Positions 35,607 through 43,124 are shown, counted from the first letter of the stretch. The stretch is 64,000 nt of DNA from Flavobacteriaceae bacterium 3519-10 (GCA_000023725.1 CP001673.1:754342-818341), one strand, 5' to 3'. A program made the numbers and translations. The notes: a model not told the origin generated them from the letters alone.

Positions 35607-36299
35607 ATGAAATTGATCAACAAGACAAATATAGCAGCACTTTTTTTATCAGCAGGTTTGCTCCTTACAAGCTGTGAGGCCGTGCAGAATGCGAACAACC
35701 AACAGAAAGGTACAGCAATCGGGACCGCGGCGGGCGCAGTGATTGGCGGTGTACTTGGTAACAATCTAGGTAAAGGCAGAAATGCTCCTGCAGGTGCGGT
35801 TTTAGGTGGCATCGTAGGTGGTGTAGCCGGTAACGTAATTGGCCGTAACATGGATAAGCAAGCAAAAGAGATTAAAGAAACGCTGCCGGGTGCTGAAGTG
35901 GAAAGAGTAGGCGAAGGTATTCGAGTAACGATGAAAGAAAACATGGTAAACTTCGGTTTCGATTCTTCTGAACTTACTTCTGCAGCGAAAACCAATCTTG
36001 ATAAACTTGCGCAGGTACTGAAGAATAACATGGATACCAATATTAATATCTACGGACATACCGACAGCAAAGGAACCGACGCCTATAACCTGTCGCTTTC
36101 AGAAAGAAGGGCAGCCGCAGTGAGATCTTATTTAATCTCCCAGGGTGTAGCTTCAAGCAGAATGCTGACTATGGGAGTAGGCGAAAAAGAGCCTGTTGCG
36201 AGCAACGATACCGATGCGGGTCGTGCAGAAAACAGAAGGGTTGAATTTGCCATCACAGCTAACGAAGATATGATCAACGAAGCTGCTTCATCCAACTAA
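35607..36299 (+). CDS. OmpA-family lipoprotein with glycine zipper
   Basis: 230 residues. Lipobox LLTSC (Cys23), then a glycine-zipper membrane-interacting stretch (~35-90: AIGTAAGAVIGGVLGNNLGK, GGIVGGVAGNVIG), then an OmpA-like peptidoglycan-binding domain (~110-225) with NFGFDSSELTSAAK, IYGHTDSKGTDAYN, LSERRAAAVRSYL and GRAENRRVEF. This is the YiaD-like layout: it ties the outer membrane to peptidoglycan through diaminopimelate contacts. Confidence 0.92.
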   Translation: MKLINKTNIAALFLSAGLLLTSCEAVQNANNQQKGTAIGTAAGAVIGGVLGNNLGKGRNAPAGAVLGGIVGGVAGNVIGRNMDKQAKEIKETLPGAEVERVGEGIRVTMKENMVNFGFDSSELTSAAKTNLDKLAQVLKNNMDTNINIYGHTDSKGTDAYNLSLSERRAAAVRSYLISQGVASSRMLTMGVGEKEPVASNDTDAGRAENRRVEFAITANEDMINEAASSN

Positions 36300-36325
36300 T
36301 CTACACCAATCATATCATTATATTT

Positions 36326-36350
36326 AGGTCTGCTTCGGCGGGCCTTTTTT
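36326..36350 (+). terminator. Intrinsic terminator with UUCG loop
   Basis: AGGTCTGC (36326-36333) pairs with GCGGGCCT (36338-36345), with G-U wobbles and a TTCG tetraloop, then six T. Confidence 0.85.
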
Positions 36351-36363
36351 ATTTTAAATTAAC

Positions 36364-36371
36364 TATTTTTG
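36364..36371 (+). promoter_or_regulatory. -7 promoter box for the DPA-type operon
   Basis: TATTTTTG matches TAnnTTTG, 19 bases before the ATG at 36391. Confidence 0.6.
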
Positions 36372-36390
36372 TAGTTGATTGACTTCACGA

Positions 36391-37275
36391 ATGACGAAAT
36401 TTCTAAAACTACTTCGGGTGGAACAGTGGGTGAAAAATCTCTTTGTTTTTGTCCCGCTTTTTTTCTCCGGCAATATTACCAACCTCGATCTCTTGCTGAA
36501 AAGTATTTTTGCTTTCGGCATTTTTTCACTTGCAGCCAGCTGCGTCTACATCCTCAACGATTATTCGGACATTGAGTCTGACCGTAAACATCCCGAAAAG
36601 AAGAACAGGCCGTTAGCGAGTGGCGCCATTTCTAAACCCACAGCTATCGTGGTTTTTGTTTTATTACTGCTGTTTTTGGGGGTTTTCATTTTTCTCGGAC
36701 AGGATTATTTCAGTCGGGATTTAAGTAGGTTTGCGGCGGTCATCGGCTTCTATTTTGTAATGAATCTGGCGTACACATTCAAGCTTAAACACGTCGCGAT
36801 CGTCGATGTCAGCATCATCGCAATAGGATTTGTATTAAGGGTTTTGGCCGGAGGTTACGCTACCGGAATCTATATTTCTCAGTGGGCGATCCTGCTTACC
36901 TTCGTGTTGGCGTTAGTGTTGGCCATCGGAAAGCGTCGCGGCGAGCTTATCAATGCGCAGATTTCAGGCAAAACCAGGCGCGCGCTCGATGGCTACAATG
37001 TACAGTTTGCAGATATAGCGCTGTCGATCAGCTGCACATTGGCAATCGTGTGCTATCTGATGTTCACGCTTTCTCCCGAAGTGCAGCAAAAATTCCATTC
37101 GCGGGTATTTTACACCGTAATATTTGTGGTATTTGCCTTTTTAAGGTATTTGCAGCAAACCCTGGTTTACAACAAAACGGAATCTCCTACCAAAATAATT
37201 TATAAAGACCGCTACATCCAGGTGACGCTTGTGCTTTGGCTTGCGGCCTTTTTACTTCAAATTTATTTCAAATAA
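36391..37275 (+). CDS. Decaprenyl-phosphate phosphoribosyltransferase-like UbiA protein
   Basis: 294 residues from the ATG at 36391; an in-frame TTG 12 bases earlier is less likely. About nine membrane segments. The catalytic motif is NDYSDIESDRKHPEK followed by RPLASG, which is characteristic of DPPR synthase (UbiA branch, Rv3806c type) rather than quinone prenyltransferases. The expected reaction joins PRPP to a polyprenyl phosphate, giving polyprenyl-phospho-ribose 5-phosphate. It is the first of four genes that match the arabinosyl donor pathway and shares one base with the next gene. Confidence 0.85.
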   Translation: MTKFLKLLRVEQWVKNLFVFVPLFFSGNITNLDLLLKSIFAFGIFSLAASCVYILNDYSDIESDRKHPEKKNRPLASGAISKPTAIVVFVLLLLFLGVFIFLGQDYFSRDLSRFAAVIGFYFVMNLAYTFKLKHVAIVDVSIIAIGFVLRVLAGGYATGIYISQWAILLTFVLALVLAIGKRRGELINAQISGKTRRALDGYNVQFADIALSISCTLAIVCYLMFTLSPEVQQKFHSRVFYTVIFVVFAFLRYLQQTLVYNKTESPTKIIYKDRYIQVTLVLWLAAFLLQIYFK

Positions 37276-38591
37276 TGAAGCCGAATTACATACAGAAGGT
37301 AGCAAACTGGGGTAATTTTCCGGTGGTGGAAAAAGAAATAAAATCTGAAGATTCCATTGAAAAAATTAAAGAATTCGTTAGGAATAACGATGAAATTATC
37401 GCGCGCGGTAACGGACGGTGCTACGGTGACGCTGCACTTTCAGAACATATTTTCTCAACAAAAAGACTGAACAAATTTATAAGCTTCGACCGTTTGAACG
37501 GCATCATCGAGTGTGAATCGGGAGTGCTGTTATCGGAAGTTCTGGAGGTTATAGTTCCGCAGGGATATTTCCTGTACGTAACGCCCGGAACCAAGTTCAT
37601 CACCGTTGGCGGCGCAATTGCGTCAGATGTGCACGGTAAAAATCATCATGCGGAAGGTTGTTTTTCGGAATATGTTCTGGAATTTTCTTTGCTGATTGAA
37701 TCCGGTGATGTAATCATCTGCTCGCGCACACAAAATACGGCCAAATTCTGGGCTACTATTGGCGGAATGGGGCTTACGGGTATAATTCTTCAGGCAAAAT
37801 TTAAACTCAAGAATGTAGAGACTGCCTATATCCGTCAGGAATCCATCAAAGCGAAGAACTTGGATGAGATTTTTAAACTTTTTGACGAAAGTGAATCGTG
37901 GACCTATAATGTCGCGTGGATCGACTGCCTTCAGAAAGGCGAAAATATCGGCCGAAGCATCCTGATGCGCGGCGAACACGCCTTTAAACATCAACTCACA
38001 GCGAAATTAGCCGAAAAGCCATTAAGGCTTACAAAGAAATTCACGCCTACTGTGCCGTTTTTTCTGCCGGGGTTTTTACTTAATATTTATACGGTGAAAT
38101 TGTTTAACTTTCTGTATTTCAATAGACAACGCAGAGCTTCCGTGCAGAATTATGTGGATTATGAAACGTTTTTTTATCCGCTCGACATTGTAAACGACTG
38201 GAATAAAATGTACGGAAAAAAAGGATTTATCCAGTATCAGCTGGTTCTTCCTAAAGAAAACGGAAAAGAAGGGATGCGCAAAATACTTGAGGCCATTGGC
38301 AGCAGCGGGAACGGTTCTTTTTTGGCTGTGCTGAAACTTTTGGGGAAGAATAATCCAGATGCCCACAACTCTTTTCCTATCGAGGGCTATACTTTGGCTC
38401 TCGACTTTAAAGTAAATTCAAGCCTTAAAAATCTGGTGCAGCGTTTAGATTCAATAGTGGAAGAATATGCCGGGCGCATTTATCTCACAAAAGACAGTAT
38501 GAGCAAATCTTCGCTCACCGATTACCTTCAGCACGTGGAAAACCCAAAGTTTGTTTCGCTGCAACATAAAAGAATTATCAGTAATTCATAA
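37275..38591 (+). CDS. FAD-binding oxidase, DprE1-like
   Basis: 438 residues from the ATG at 37275 (TAATG overlap with the upstream gene). The FAD domain shows IARGNGRCYGDAAL, TPGTKFITVGGAIASD and VHGKNHH, as in DprE1; the substrate domain has GNGSFLAVLKLLGKNNP, SFPIEGYTLALDF and YLTKDS, whose Lys corresponds to Lys418 of the mycobacterial enzyme. DprE1 oxidises polyprenylphosphoryl-ribose at C2', the first half of the epimerisation to arabinose. By alignment from memory, the residue matching Cys387 (target of benzothiazinones) is Ala here. Confidence 0.85.
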   Translation: MKPNYIQKVANWGNFPVVEKEIKSEDSIEKIKEFVRNNDEIIARGNGRCYGDAALSEHIFSTKRLNKFISFDRLNGIIECESGVLLSEVLEVIVPQGYFLYVTPGTKFITVGGAIASDVHGKNHHAEGCFSEYVLEFSLLIESGDVIICSRTQNTAKFWATIGGMGLTGIILQAKFKLKNVETAYIRQESIKAKNLDEIFKLFDESESWTYNVAWIDCLQKGENIGRSILMRGEHAFKHQLTAKLAEKPLRLTKKFTPTVPFFLPGFLLNIYTVKLFNFLYFNRQRRASVQNYVDYETFFYPLDIVNDWNKMYGKKGFIQYQLVLPKENGKEGMRKILEAIGSSGNGSFLAVLKLLGKNNPDAHNSFPIEGYTLALDFKVNSSLKNLVQRLDSIVEEYAGRIYLTKDSMSKSSLTDYLQHVENPKFVSLQHKRIISNS

Positions 38592-38605
38592 ATTCCACCT
38601 CACAC

Positions 38606-39331
38606 ATGATTATCCTCGGCAGCAATTCAGAAGTGGCGCAGGCCTTTGTAGAAAAGGTTTTAGATGAAGGCGAAAAGTTTTCAACCATTTTTCTGTTTAC
38701 TTCAAACAGAGAAACTACCGAGAAATTTGCCAAACATATCGACGTTAAATATCTGCAGCAATCCGAAATTTTTGATCTTGACCTGATGAAAGAACTCGAT
38801 TATGCATCTTTCGATCATTTAACCTCGAATCTTCTGTTTTGCGCGACCGGATTTCTTGGTGAAGGTACCAATGAAGGTCTTTATAATGCCAAAAACACTG
38901 AGAAAATCATCGAAATCAACTACGCTAAACTTGTTCAGGTGCTCACTTTCTTCGCCGAAAAAATGGAGCGGCAGCGTTCTGGCACCATGATCGTTTTATC
39001 ATCCGTTGCTGGTGACCGCGGACGACAAAGCAATTTCATCTACGGAAGTGCTAAGGCGGGTCTCACAGCGTATCTGAGCGGATTAAGGAATTATCTTTTC
39101 AGCCGCAAAGTGCATGTGATGACGGTAAAACCCGGTTTCATGGCGACTAAAATGACGGAAGGTCTGCCACTGAATCCTAAGCTCACAGCGTCGCCCAAAC
39201 AGGCTGCCGAAGCAATTTATAGCGCATACAAAAAGCAAAAAAACGTCGCGTATGTATTGCCCATTTGGAGTATTATCATGATGGTAATCCGAAATATACC
39301 TGAATTTATTTTTAAAAAAATGAACCTTTAA
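38606..39331 (+). CDS. Short-chain dehydrogenase, DprE2-like
   Basis: 241 residues. Nucleotide-binding MIILGSNSEVAQAF, catalytic Ser in LSSVAGDRGRQSNFIYGSAKAG with the Tyr-x-x-x-Lys pair (YGSAK), and a C-terminal MMVIRNIPEFIFKKM that closely resembles the end of mycobacterial DprE2. DprE2 reduces the 2'-keto intermediate to polyprenylphosphoryl-arabinose. It lies 14 bases after the DprE1-like gene, so the two partners are side by side as in Actinobacteria. Confidence 0.85.
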   Translation: MIILGSNSEVAQAFVEKVLDEGEKFSTIFLFTSNRETTEKFAKHIDVKYLQQSEIFDLDLMKELDYASFDHLTSNLLFCATGFLGEGTNEGLYNAKNTEKIIEINYAKLVQVLTFFAEKMERQRSGTMIVLSSVAGDRGRQSNFIYGSAKAGLTAYLSGLRNYLFSRKVHVMTVKPGFMATKMTEGLPLNPKLTASPKQAAEAIYSAYKKQKNVAYVLPIWSIIMMVIRNIPEFIFKKMNL

Positions 39332-39346
39332 AAAATATTTTCAAGG

Positions 39347-39934
39347 ATGAAAAAACTGTATCTATTTGATTTTGACGGAACTTTAACATACAAAGACACG
39401 ATGTTTCTGTTTCTTAAATTTTATAATCCCGGCAAATTTTATGTTGAATTTGCGAAACATATACCGCTTTTTGTCCTGCTTAAACTCAAACTCACCGACG
39501 CTGAAAAGGTGAAGAAAAGTTTTATTTCGACAATTTTAAAGGGCGAACGCCAAACCCGAATTGAACAGAAAGCAAAGGAGTTTTTCGATAGGTTTCACAA
39601 GGATATCATTCGCGCAAACGCCCGGGATTTCATTAAAAATATCGACCGCAACCAGACCGAAAGCTACATCGTAACGGCGTCGCTGGACATCTGGGTGAAA
39701 CCGTTTGCTGAACTGTTCGGAATGAAACTTTTGGCAACAAGAGCCGAATTCGAAAACGAAATTTTTACCGGAAACTTTATCGGAAAAAACTGCAACGGCG
39801 ATGAAAAACGCTGCCGGATCGAGCAGGAATTTGCAGGAAGAAAGTTTGATAAGACCATCGCATTTGGCGATACCGCAGGCGACCGCGAGATGATGGCCTG
39901 GGCGGATGAAAGCCAGTTTGAATTTTTTCACTAA
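39347..39934 (+). CDS. HAD-IB family phosphatase
   Basis: 195 residues. HAD motif I FDFDGTLT at the N-terminus, motif II IVTASLDIW, motif IV FGDTAGDREMM; the helical cap (~20-95) fits subclass IB, like phosphoserine phosphatase. Its place in the four-gene set suggests it removes the 5-phosphate from polyprenylphosphoryl-ribose 5-phosphate before the DprE1 step, a job done by a PAP2-type enzyme in mycobacteria. That role is inferred from context only. Confidence 0.8.
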   Translation: MKKLYLFDFDGTLTYKDTMFLFLKFYNPGKFYVEFAKHIPLFVLLKLKLTDAEKVKKSFISTILKGERQTRIEQKAKEFFDRFHKDIIRANARDFIKNIDRNQTESYIVTASLDIWVKPFAELFGMKLLATRAEFENEIFTGNFIGKNCNGDEKRCRIEQEFAGRKFDKTIAFGDTAGDREMMAWADESQFEFFH

Positions 39935-39960
39935 TTTTATACCCCGAAACTACTACAGAA

Positions 39961-41136
39961 ATGGACAAAATATATTTGGATAATGCAGCAACCACGCCTC
40001 TTTCCGAAGAAGTAATCGACGCGATGGTGCAGGTGATGAGGGTGAATTATGGCAATCCGTCGTCCACACACAGTTTTGGGCAGGACGCGAAAATCCTCAT
40101 CGAAAATGTACGCCGCGACGTAGCGGAGTATCTCCACGTTTCGCCGTCGGAAATTATTTTTACGTCGTGCGGTACAGAATCCAATAACATGATTATTAAA
40201 TCCTGCGTGGATCATTTGGGTATAGAACGCATCATCAGCTCCCCTATGGAGCATAAATGTGTTGCCGAAACCGTGATGGATATGAAAAAAAGACGCGGAG
40301 TGGAGGTGGAATTTCTGCGTCCCGACCGCAATGGTGATTTCGATTTAAAAGTGCTCGAGGATTTACTTAAAAGCTCAGATAAAAAAACGCTGGTGAGCCT
40401 GATGCACGCAAACAACGAAATAGGAAACCTGCTCGACATTAAGAAAGTGGCGCAGATTTGCAAAGAGTACAATGCATTATTCCATTCAGATACCGTGCAG
40501 ACGATAGCGCATATGGAACTTGATTTTTCTGATATTCCGTTAGATTTCGCTTCATGCTCTGCACATAAATTCCACGGCCCAAAAGGAAGCGGGTTTGCCT
40601 TCATCAGAAAATCCTCAGGCCTGAAGGGAATTATCACGGGCGGGCCGCAGGAAAGAACATTGCGCGCAGGAACCGAAAATGTGTGCGGAATCGTAGGTTT
40701 AGGCAAGGCACTGGAGCTCTCAGTAGAAAATATGGACGATTACAGTTCGCATATCAAAGACGTTAAAAAATACGCAATTGAACGGCTTTCTGCTGAAATT
40801 GACGGCGTAAAATTCAATGGTAGGAGCGCAGAAGAAGACATAAGTTTATATACGGTATTAAGCGTTTTATTGCCATTTAAAGACCCGATGATCGGTCTGA
40901 AACTCGATATCAAAGGCATTGCAATTTCGCAGGGAAGCGCCTGTTCATCAGGTGCGTCTAAACCTTCGATGGTGATGATGATGTTACTGGATGAAGAGGA
41001 GATGCAGGGCTCAACGCCGTTACGGATTTCTTTTAGTCATCTTACGACCAAAGCCGAAATTGATACGCTTATTGACGCGTTGAAAGAAATTTCAGAAAGC
41101 TTCAAAATAGAAAGTACAAATACATCGCATAGATAA
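39961..41136 (+). CDS. Cysteine desulfurase (NifS/IscS-like)
   Basis: 391 residues. YLDNAATTPLSEEV, NPSSTHSFGQ, the PLP lysine Lys203 in SAHKFHGPKG, and the active Cys328 in SQGSACSSGA. It takes sulfur from cysteine for Fe-S clusters or thiolated tRNA. It lies 26 bases after the HAD gene and is likely in the same transcript, although unrelated in function. No scaffold gene (iscU/sufU) is adjacent. Confidence 0.92.
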   Translation: MDKIYLDNAATTPLSEEVIDAMVQVMRVNYGNPSSTHSFGQDAKILIENVRRDVAEYLHVSPSEIIFTSCGTESNNMIIKSCVDHLGIERIISSPMEHKCVAETVMDMKKRRGVEVEFLRPDRNGDFDLKVLEDLLKSSDKKTLVSLMHANNEIGNLLDIKKVAQICKEYNALFHSDTVQTIAHMELDFSDIPLDFASCSAHKFHGPKGSGFAFIRKSSGLKGIITGGPQERTLRAGTENVCGIVGLGKALELSVENMDDYSSHIKDVKKYAIERLSAEIDGVKFNGRSAEEDISLYTVLSVLLPFKDPMIGLKLDIKGIAISQGSACSSGASKPSMVMMMLLDEEEMQGSTPLRISFSHLTTKAEIDTLIDALKEISESFKIESTNTSHR

Positions 41137-41165
41137 GCAATCGTCCAGATTCAATCTAAAATTTG

Positions 41166-41173
41166 TAATTTTG
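41166..41173 (+). promoter_or_regulatory. -7 promoter box for trxA
   Basis: TAATTTTG matches TAnnTTTG, 38 bases before the trxA ATG. Confidence 0.6.
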
Positions 41174-41211
41174 TTCACTAAGAATAATTTAAAATTAAAA
41201 AATATATAAAG

Positions 41212-41529
41212 ATGGCAATAGAAATCACAGATCAATCGTTTCAGGATACGGTTCTTAACTCCGACAAACCAGTTTTGGTAGATTTTTGGGCAGTATGGTG
41301 CGGACCGTGCAGAATGTTAGGGCCCATTGTAGAGGAAATTTCAGCAGATTTTGAAGGCAGAGCTGTTGTAGGAAAAGTAGATGTAGATAACAATCAGCAG
41401 GTTTCTGTAGATTACGGCATCCGTAACATTCCTACTTTACTGATCTTCAAAAACGGTCAGGTAGTAGATAAAATCGTTGGTGTAGCGCCAAAAGAGACAA
41501 TTGCAGAAAAATTATCGGCACATTTATAA
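41212..41529 (+). CDS. trxA: Thioredoxin
   Basis: 105 residues, the exact size of a classical thioredoxin. Active site WCGPC (Cys30, Cys33) after VDFWA, cis-Pro in IRNIPTLLIFKNG, no signal peptide. It is the general cytoplasmic disulfide reductase. Single gene with its own promoter and a terminator just downstream, before the tRNA array. Confidence 0.96.
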   Translation: MAIEITDQSFQDTVLNSDKPVLVDFWAVWCGPCRMLGPIVEEISADFEGRAVVGKVDVDNNQQVSVDYGIRNIPTLLIFKNGQVVDKIVGVAPKETIAEKLSAHL

Positions 41530-41549
41530 AAAATAAGCCACTGACTATG

Positions 41550-41580
41550 AATGCTTTCTTGAAAAAGGAAGCATTTATTT
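41550..41580 (+). terminator. Intrinsic terminator after trxA
   Basis: An 11-bp stem (AATGCTTTCTT, 41550-41560, with AAGGAAGCATT, 41565-41575; one G-U) has a GAAA tetraloop and a T-rich tail. Confidence 0.75.
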
Positions 41581-41612
41581 TATTAAATGTTTTGTAGGTA
41601 GGCAGAAATGTG

Positions 41613-41620
41613 TATTTTTG
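41613..41620 (+). promoter_or_regulatory. -7 promoter box for the tRNA-Asp array
   Basis: TATTTTTG matches TAnnTTTG; TTTG at 41591-41594 lies 18 bases upstream as the -33 element. The first tRNA starts 40 bases downstream. Confidence 0.65.
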
Positions 41621-41659
41621 CACTCACGAAAAAGAAAGACGTTCTTTATTAGTTTTATT

Positions 41660-41733
41660 GATCCGGTAGTTCAGCTGGTTAGAATGCCGCCCTGTCACGG
41701 CGGAGGTCGCGGGTTCGAGTCCCGTCCGGATCG
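41660..41733 (+). tRNA. tRNA-Asp (anticodon GTC), copy 1
   Basis: 74 bases. Acceptor GATCCGG (41660-41666) pairs with CCGGATC (41726-41732), discriminator G. D-arm with GGTTAGA, anticodon stem CCGCC/GGCGG around CTGTCAC (anticodon GTC), T-arm GCGGG-TTCGAGT-CCCGT. CCA is not encoded. All arms pair fully. Confidence 0.97.
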
Positions 41734-41763
41734 CATAAAGTTTCAGTTACTTTTCAAAAAACT

Positions 41764-41838
41764 GATTCGTAATTCAACTGGTTAGAATGCCGCGCTGTCA
41801 TCTCGTCAAGAGTGACGAGACTGGTTCGAGGCCAAGAG
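41764..41838 (+). pseudogene. Broken tRNA-Asp copy A carrying a foreign hairpin
   Basis: The 5' half matches tRNA-Asp with one deletion and several changes (GATTCGT acceptor start, D-arm with CTGGTTAGA, anticodon loop CTGTCA). The 3' side of the anticodon stem is replaced by an 8-bp hairpin, TCTCGTCA (41801-41808) with TGACGAGA (41813-41820), loop AGAG. A T-loop-like TGGTTCGAGG remains, but the 3' acceptor strand does not pair. The flanking spacers (CAGTTACTTTT...) repeat around copies 1 and 2, so it arose by tandem duplication. It cannot fold as a tRNA. Confidence 0.8.
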
Positions 41839-41874
41839 AGCAGAGAAAGTTTATCAGTTACTTTTGAAAAAATT

Positions 41875-41948
41875 GATCCGGTAGTTCAGCTGGTTAGAAT
41901 GCCGCCCTGTCACGGCGGAGGTCGCGGGTTCGAGTCCCGTCCGGATCG
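41875..41948 (+). tRNA. tRNA-Asp (anticodon GTC), copy 2
   Basis: 74 bases, identical to copy 1 in every arm: acceptor GATCCGG/CCGGATC, anticodon loop CTGTCAC, T-loop TTCGAGT. It lies 214 bases after copy 1, with the broken copy between. A terminator follows after 4 bases. Confidence 0.97.
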
Positions 41949-41952
41949 CAAA

Positions 41953-41981
41953 AAATCTCCCACTTGTTGGGAGATTTTTTT
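41953..41981 (+). terminator. Intrinsic terminator after tRNA-Asp copy 2
   Basis: A 10-bp stem AAATCTCCCA (41953-41962) pairs with TGGGAGATTT (41968-41977), loop CTTGT, T run. The ATG of the GIY-YIG gene begins 4 bases after its end. Confidence 0.88.
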
Positions 41982-41984
41982 GTT

Positions 41985-42224
41985 ATGTACTACGTTTATA
42001 TACTTTACTCCGCAAGACTTGATGTCTACTATAAAGGATTTTCGGCCGATGTTGAAAAACGCCTGGAGTATCATTTGCACGGGAAACATAAATTTACCTC
42101 TACTGCAAGGAACTGGAAGATTGTCTATACCGCTGCATTTGAAGGTAAGCGTGAAGCTGTAAAGGAAGAAAAGCGGCTGAAACGACTTAACCGGCAATCC
42201 CTTCAAAAACTCATAAGCGGTTAG
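41985..42224 (+). CDS. Small GIY-YIG nuclease family protein
   Basis: 79 residues from the ATG at 41985; an earlier in-frame TTG lies inside the terminator. The single GIY-YIG (URI) domain shows YYVYILYSARLDVYYKGFS, then DVEKRLEYHLHGKHKF with the conserved Arg, and EEKRLKRLNR with the likely metal-binding Glu. The GIY signature is the VYI/YKG variant. No DNA-binding domain is attached. The last codons (GGT TAG, 42219-42224) coincide with the GGTTAG of a tRNA D-loop, so a broken tRNA-Asp supplies its stop codon. Confidence 0.85.
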   Translation: MYYVYILYSARLDVYYKGFSADVEKRLEYHLHGKHKFTSTARNWKIVYTAAFEGKREAVKEEKRLKRLNRQSLQKLISG

Positions 42225-42283
42225 ATTGCCGCGCTGTCATCTCGTCACAAATGACGAGACGGGTTCGGGTACCGTCCGGATCG
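42219..42283 (+). pseudogene. Broken tRNA-Asp copy B (from the D-loop on) with the same hairpin
   Basis: Starts at GGTTAGATTGCCGC, keeps the CTGTCA anticodon loop, then has the 8-bp hairpin TCTCGTCA (42240-42247) with TGACGAGA (42252-42259), loop CAAA, a T-arm GGGTTCGGGTACC and the intact 3' acceptor end CCGGATCG (42276-42283). The acceptor and D-arm 5' strands are missing, replaced by the end of the GIY-YIG gene. Together with copy 2 it forms a direct repeat of the tRNA 3' end on both sides of that gene. Confidence 0.8.
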
Positions 42284-42437
42284 CAGGTAGATATTCAATC
42301 TATTTCTAAACCTCGTAAAGGTGAGAATTTCTACTTACTTTTTTCCGTCACATTAACACGAAAACTTATTTAAATTGTTGGAGTACAAGGATTTAATCGA
42401 TTGAAATAAATGTTTTGGTCAGGTCAGTTAAACTCAT

Positions 42438-42445
42438 TAGATTTG
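42438..42445 (+). promoter_or_regulatory. -7 promoter box for the first pilin-like gene
   Basis: TAGATTTG matches TAnnTTTG, 61 bases before the chosen ATG. Unlike the later three promoters of this locus, no TGTAGT/ACTACA operator lies upstream. Confidence 0.45.
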
Positions 42446-42506
42446 ATTTTATCAACTTCCTCTGAATTATCTATCCCGAATGGCAGCATTTTTTAAATCT
42501 ATTATC

Positions 42507-43046
42507 ATGAAACGCCGAATCGTCGCCGCGGCGCTGTCTTTGGGTGCATTCGCGGCAGGAGCAATTCAGGTTCATGCGCAAAATTCTGAGCCGATTAGTA
42601 CATCAGTGAATATTATCCTGGCAGATGTAATTGCGATGGACTTGGGAAGTGTGGCTTCAGAGAGCGTAGATTTTAATTATACGAATACAGCAGATTATAA
42701 TTCTTCCAAAAACGTTACGGTTCCCAATAGCGTAGTCATCATTTCCTCGAAGAATTTTGATGTTAAAGTGAAGTCTGAGGGCGCCAGTTTCGTAAGTGGC
42801 TCAAACGCTATCCCAGTCGATGTTTTAAAAGTAAAAGCAGTATCTGGTGGCACCTTAATGGGAACTATGAATGAAGTTACATTGTCAACTGCTGACCAGG
42901 TTTTAGTGAGTAATGCAGCTTTGGGGTACAAACAGTCTTTAAATATTGCCTATTCTATTTCTGCGGAAAAAGCCTCAAACGTACTTTTGGGAAAACCTAA
43001 GGGAACTTATATTCAAAAAGTGATCTATACCGCGACCGCATTATAA
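42507..43046 (+). CDS. Pilin-like secreted subunit 1
   Basis: 179 residues from the ATG at 42507. An in-frame ATG at 42480 exists, but the chosen one is preceded by TATTATC, like the paralogues' ATATC, and starts a clean signal peptide (MKRRIVAAALSLGAFAAGA...HAQ). The mature part is all beta: ADVIAMDLGSVASESVDFNY, TADYN, VVIISSKNFDVKVKSEGASFV, a Tyr-rich LNIAYSI strand and a last strand GTYIQKVIYTATAL. Same family as the next two genes, though more diverged. The pattern recalls pilus subunits of the spore coat U/Csu type. No cysteines, so no disulfide. Confidence 0.6.
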   Translation: MKRRIVAAALSLGAFAAGAIQVHAQNSEPISTSVNIILADVIAMDLGSVASESVDFNYTNTADYNSSKNVTVPNSVVIISSKNFDVKVKSEGASFVSGSNAIPVDVLKVKAVSGGTLMGTMNEVTLSTADQVLVSNAALGYKQSLNIAYSISAEKASNVLLGKPKGTYIQKVIYTATAL

Positions 43047-43066
43047 ACAGACATCAAAGTTTATTC

Positions 43067-43099
43067 AGCCCTCAACACTTTAAATGTTGAGGGCTTTTT
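43067..43099 (+). terminator. Intrinsic terminator after subunit 1
   Basis: An 11-bp stem AGCCCTCAACA (43067-43077) pairs with TGTTGAGGGCT (43085-43095), with five T. Confidence 0.88.
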
Positions 43100-43124
43100 C
43101 TATTTAAACCAAATGAATATACCG

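Noticed and set aside
41812-42162. 116-codon plus-strand ORF across the tRNA array
   Set aside because: It reads through tRNA-Asp copy 2 and its terminator and overlaps the better-supported GIY-YIG frame.
41910-42206. 98-codon minus-strand ORF
   Set aside because: Antisense to the GIY-YIG gene and tRNA; no family features.
41764-42283. Broken tRNA copies A and B as working tRNAs
   Set aside because: Anticodon arms cannot pair, and copy B lacks its 5' half.
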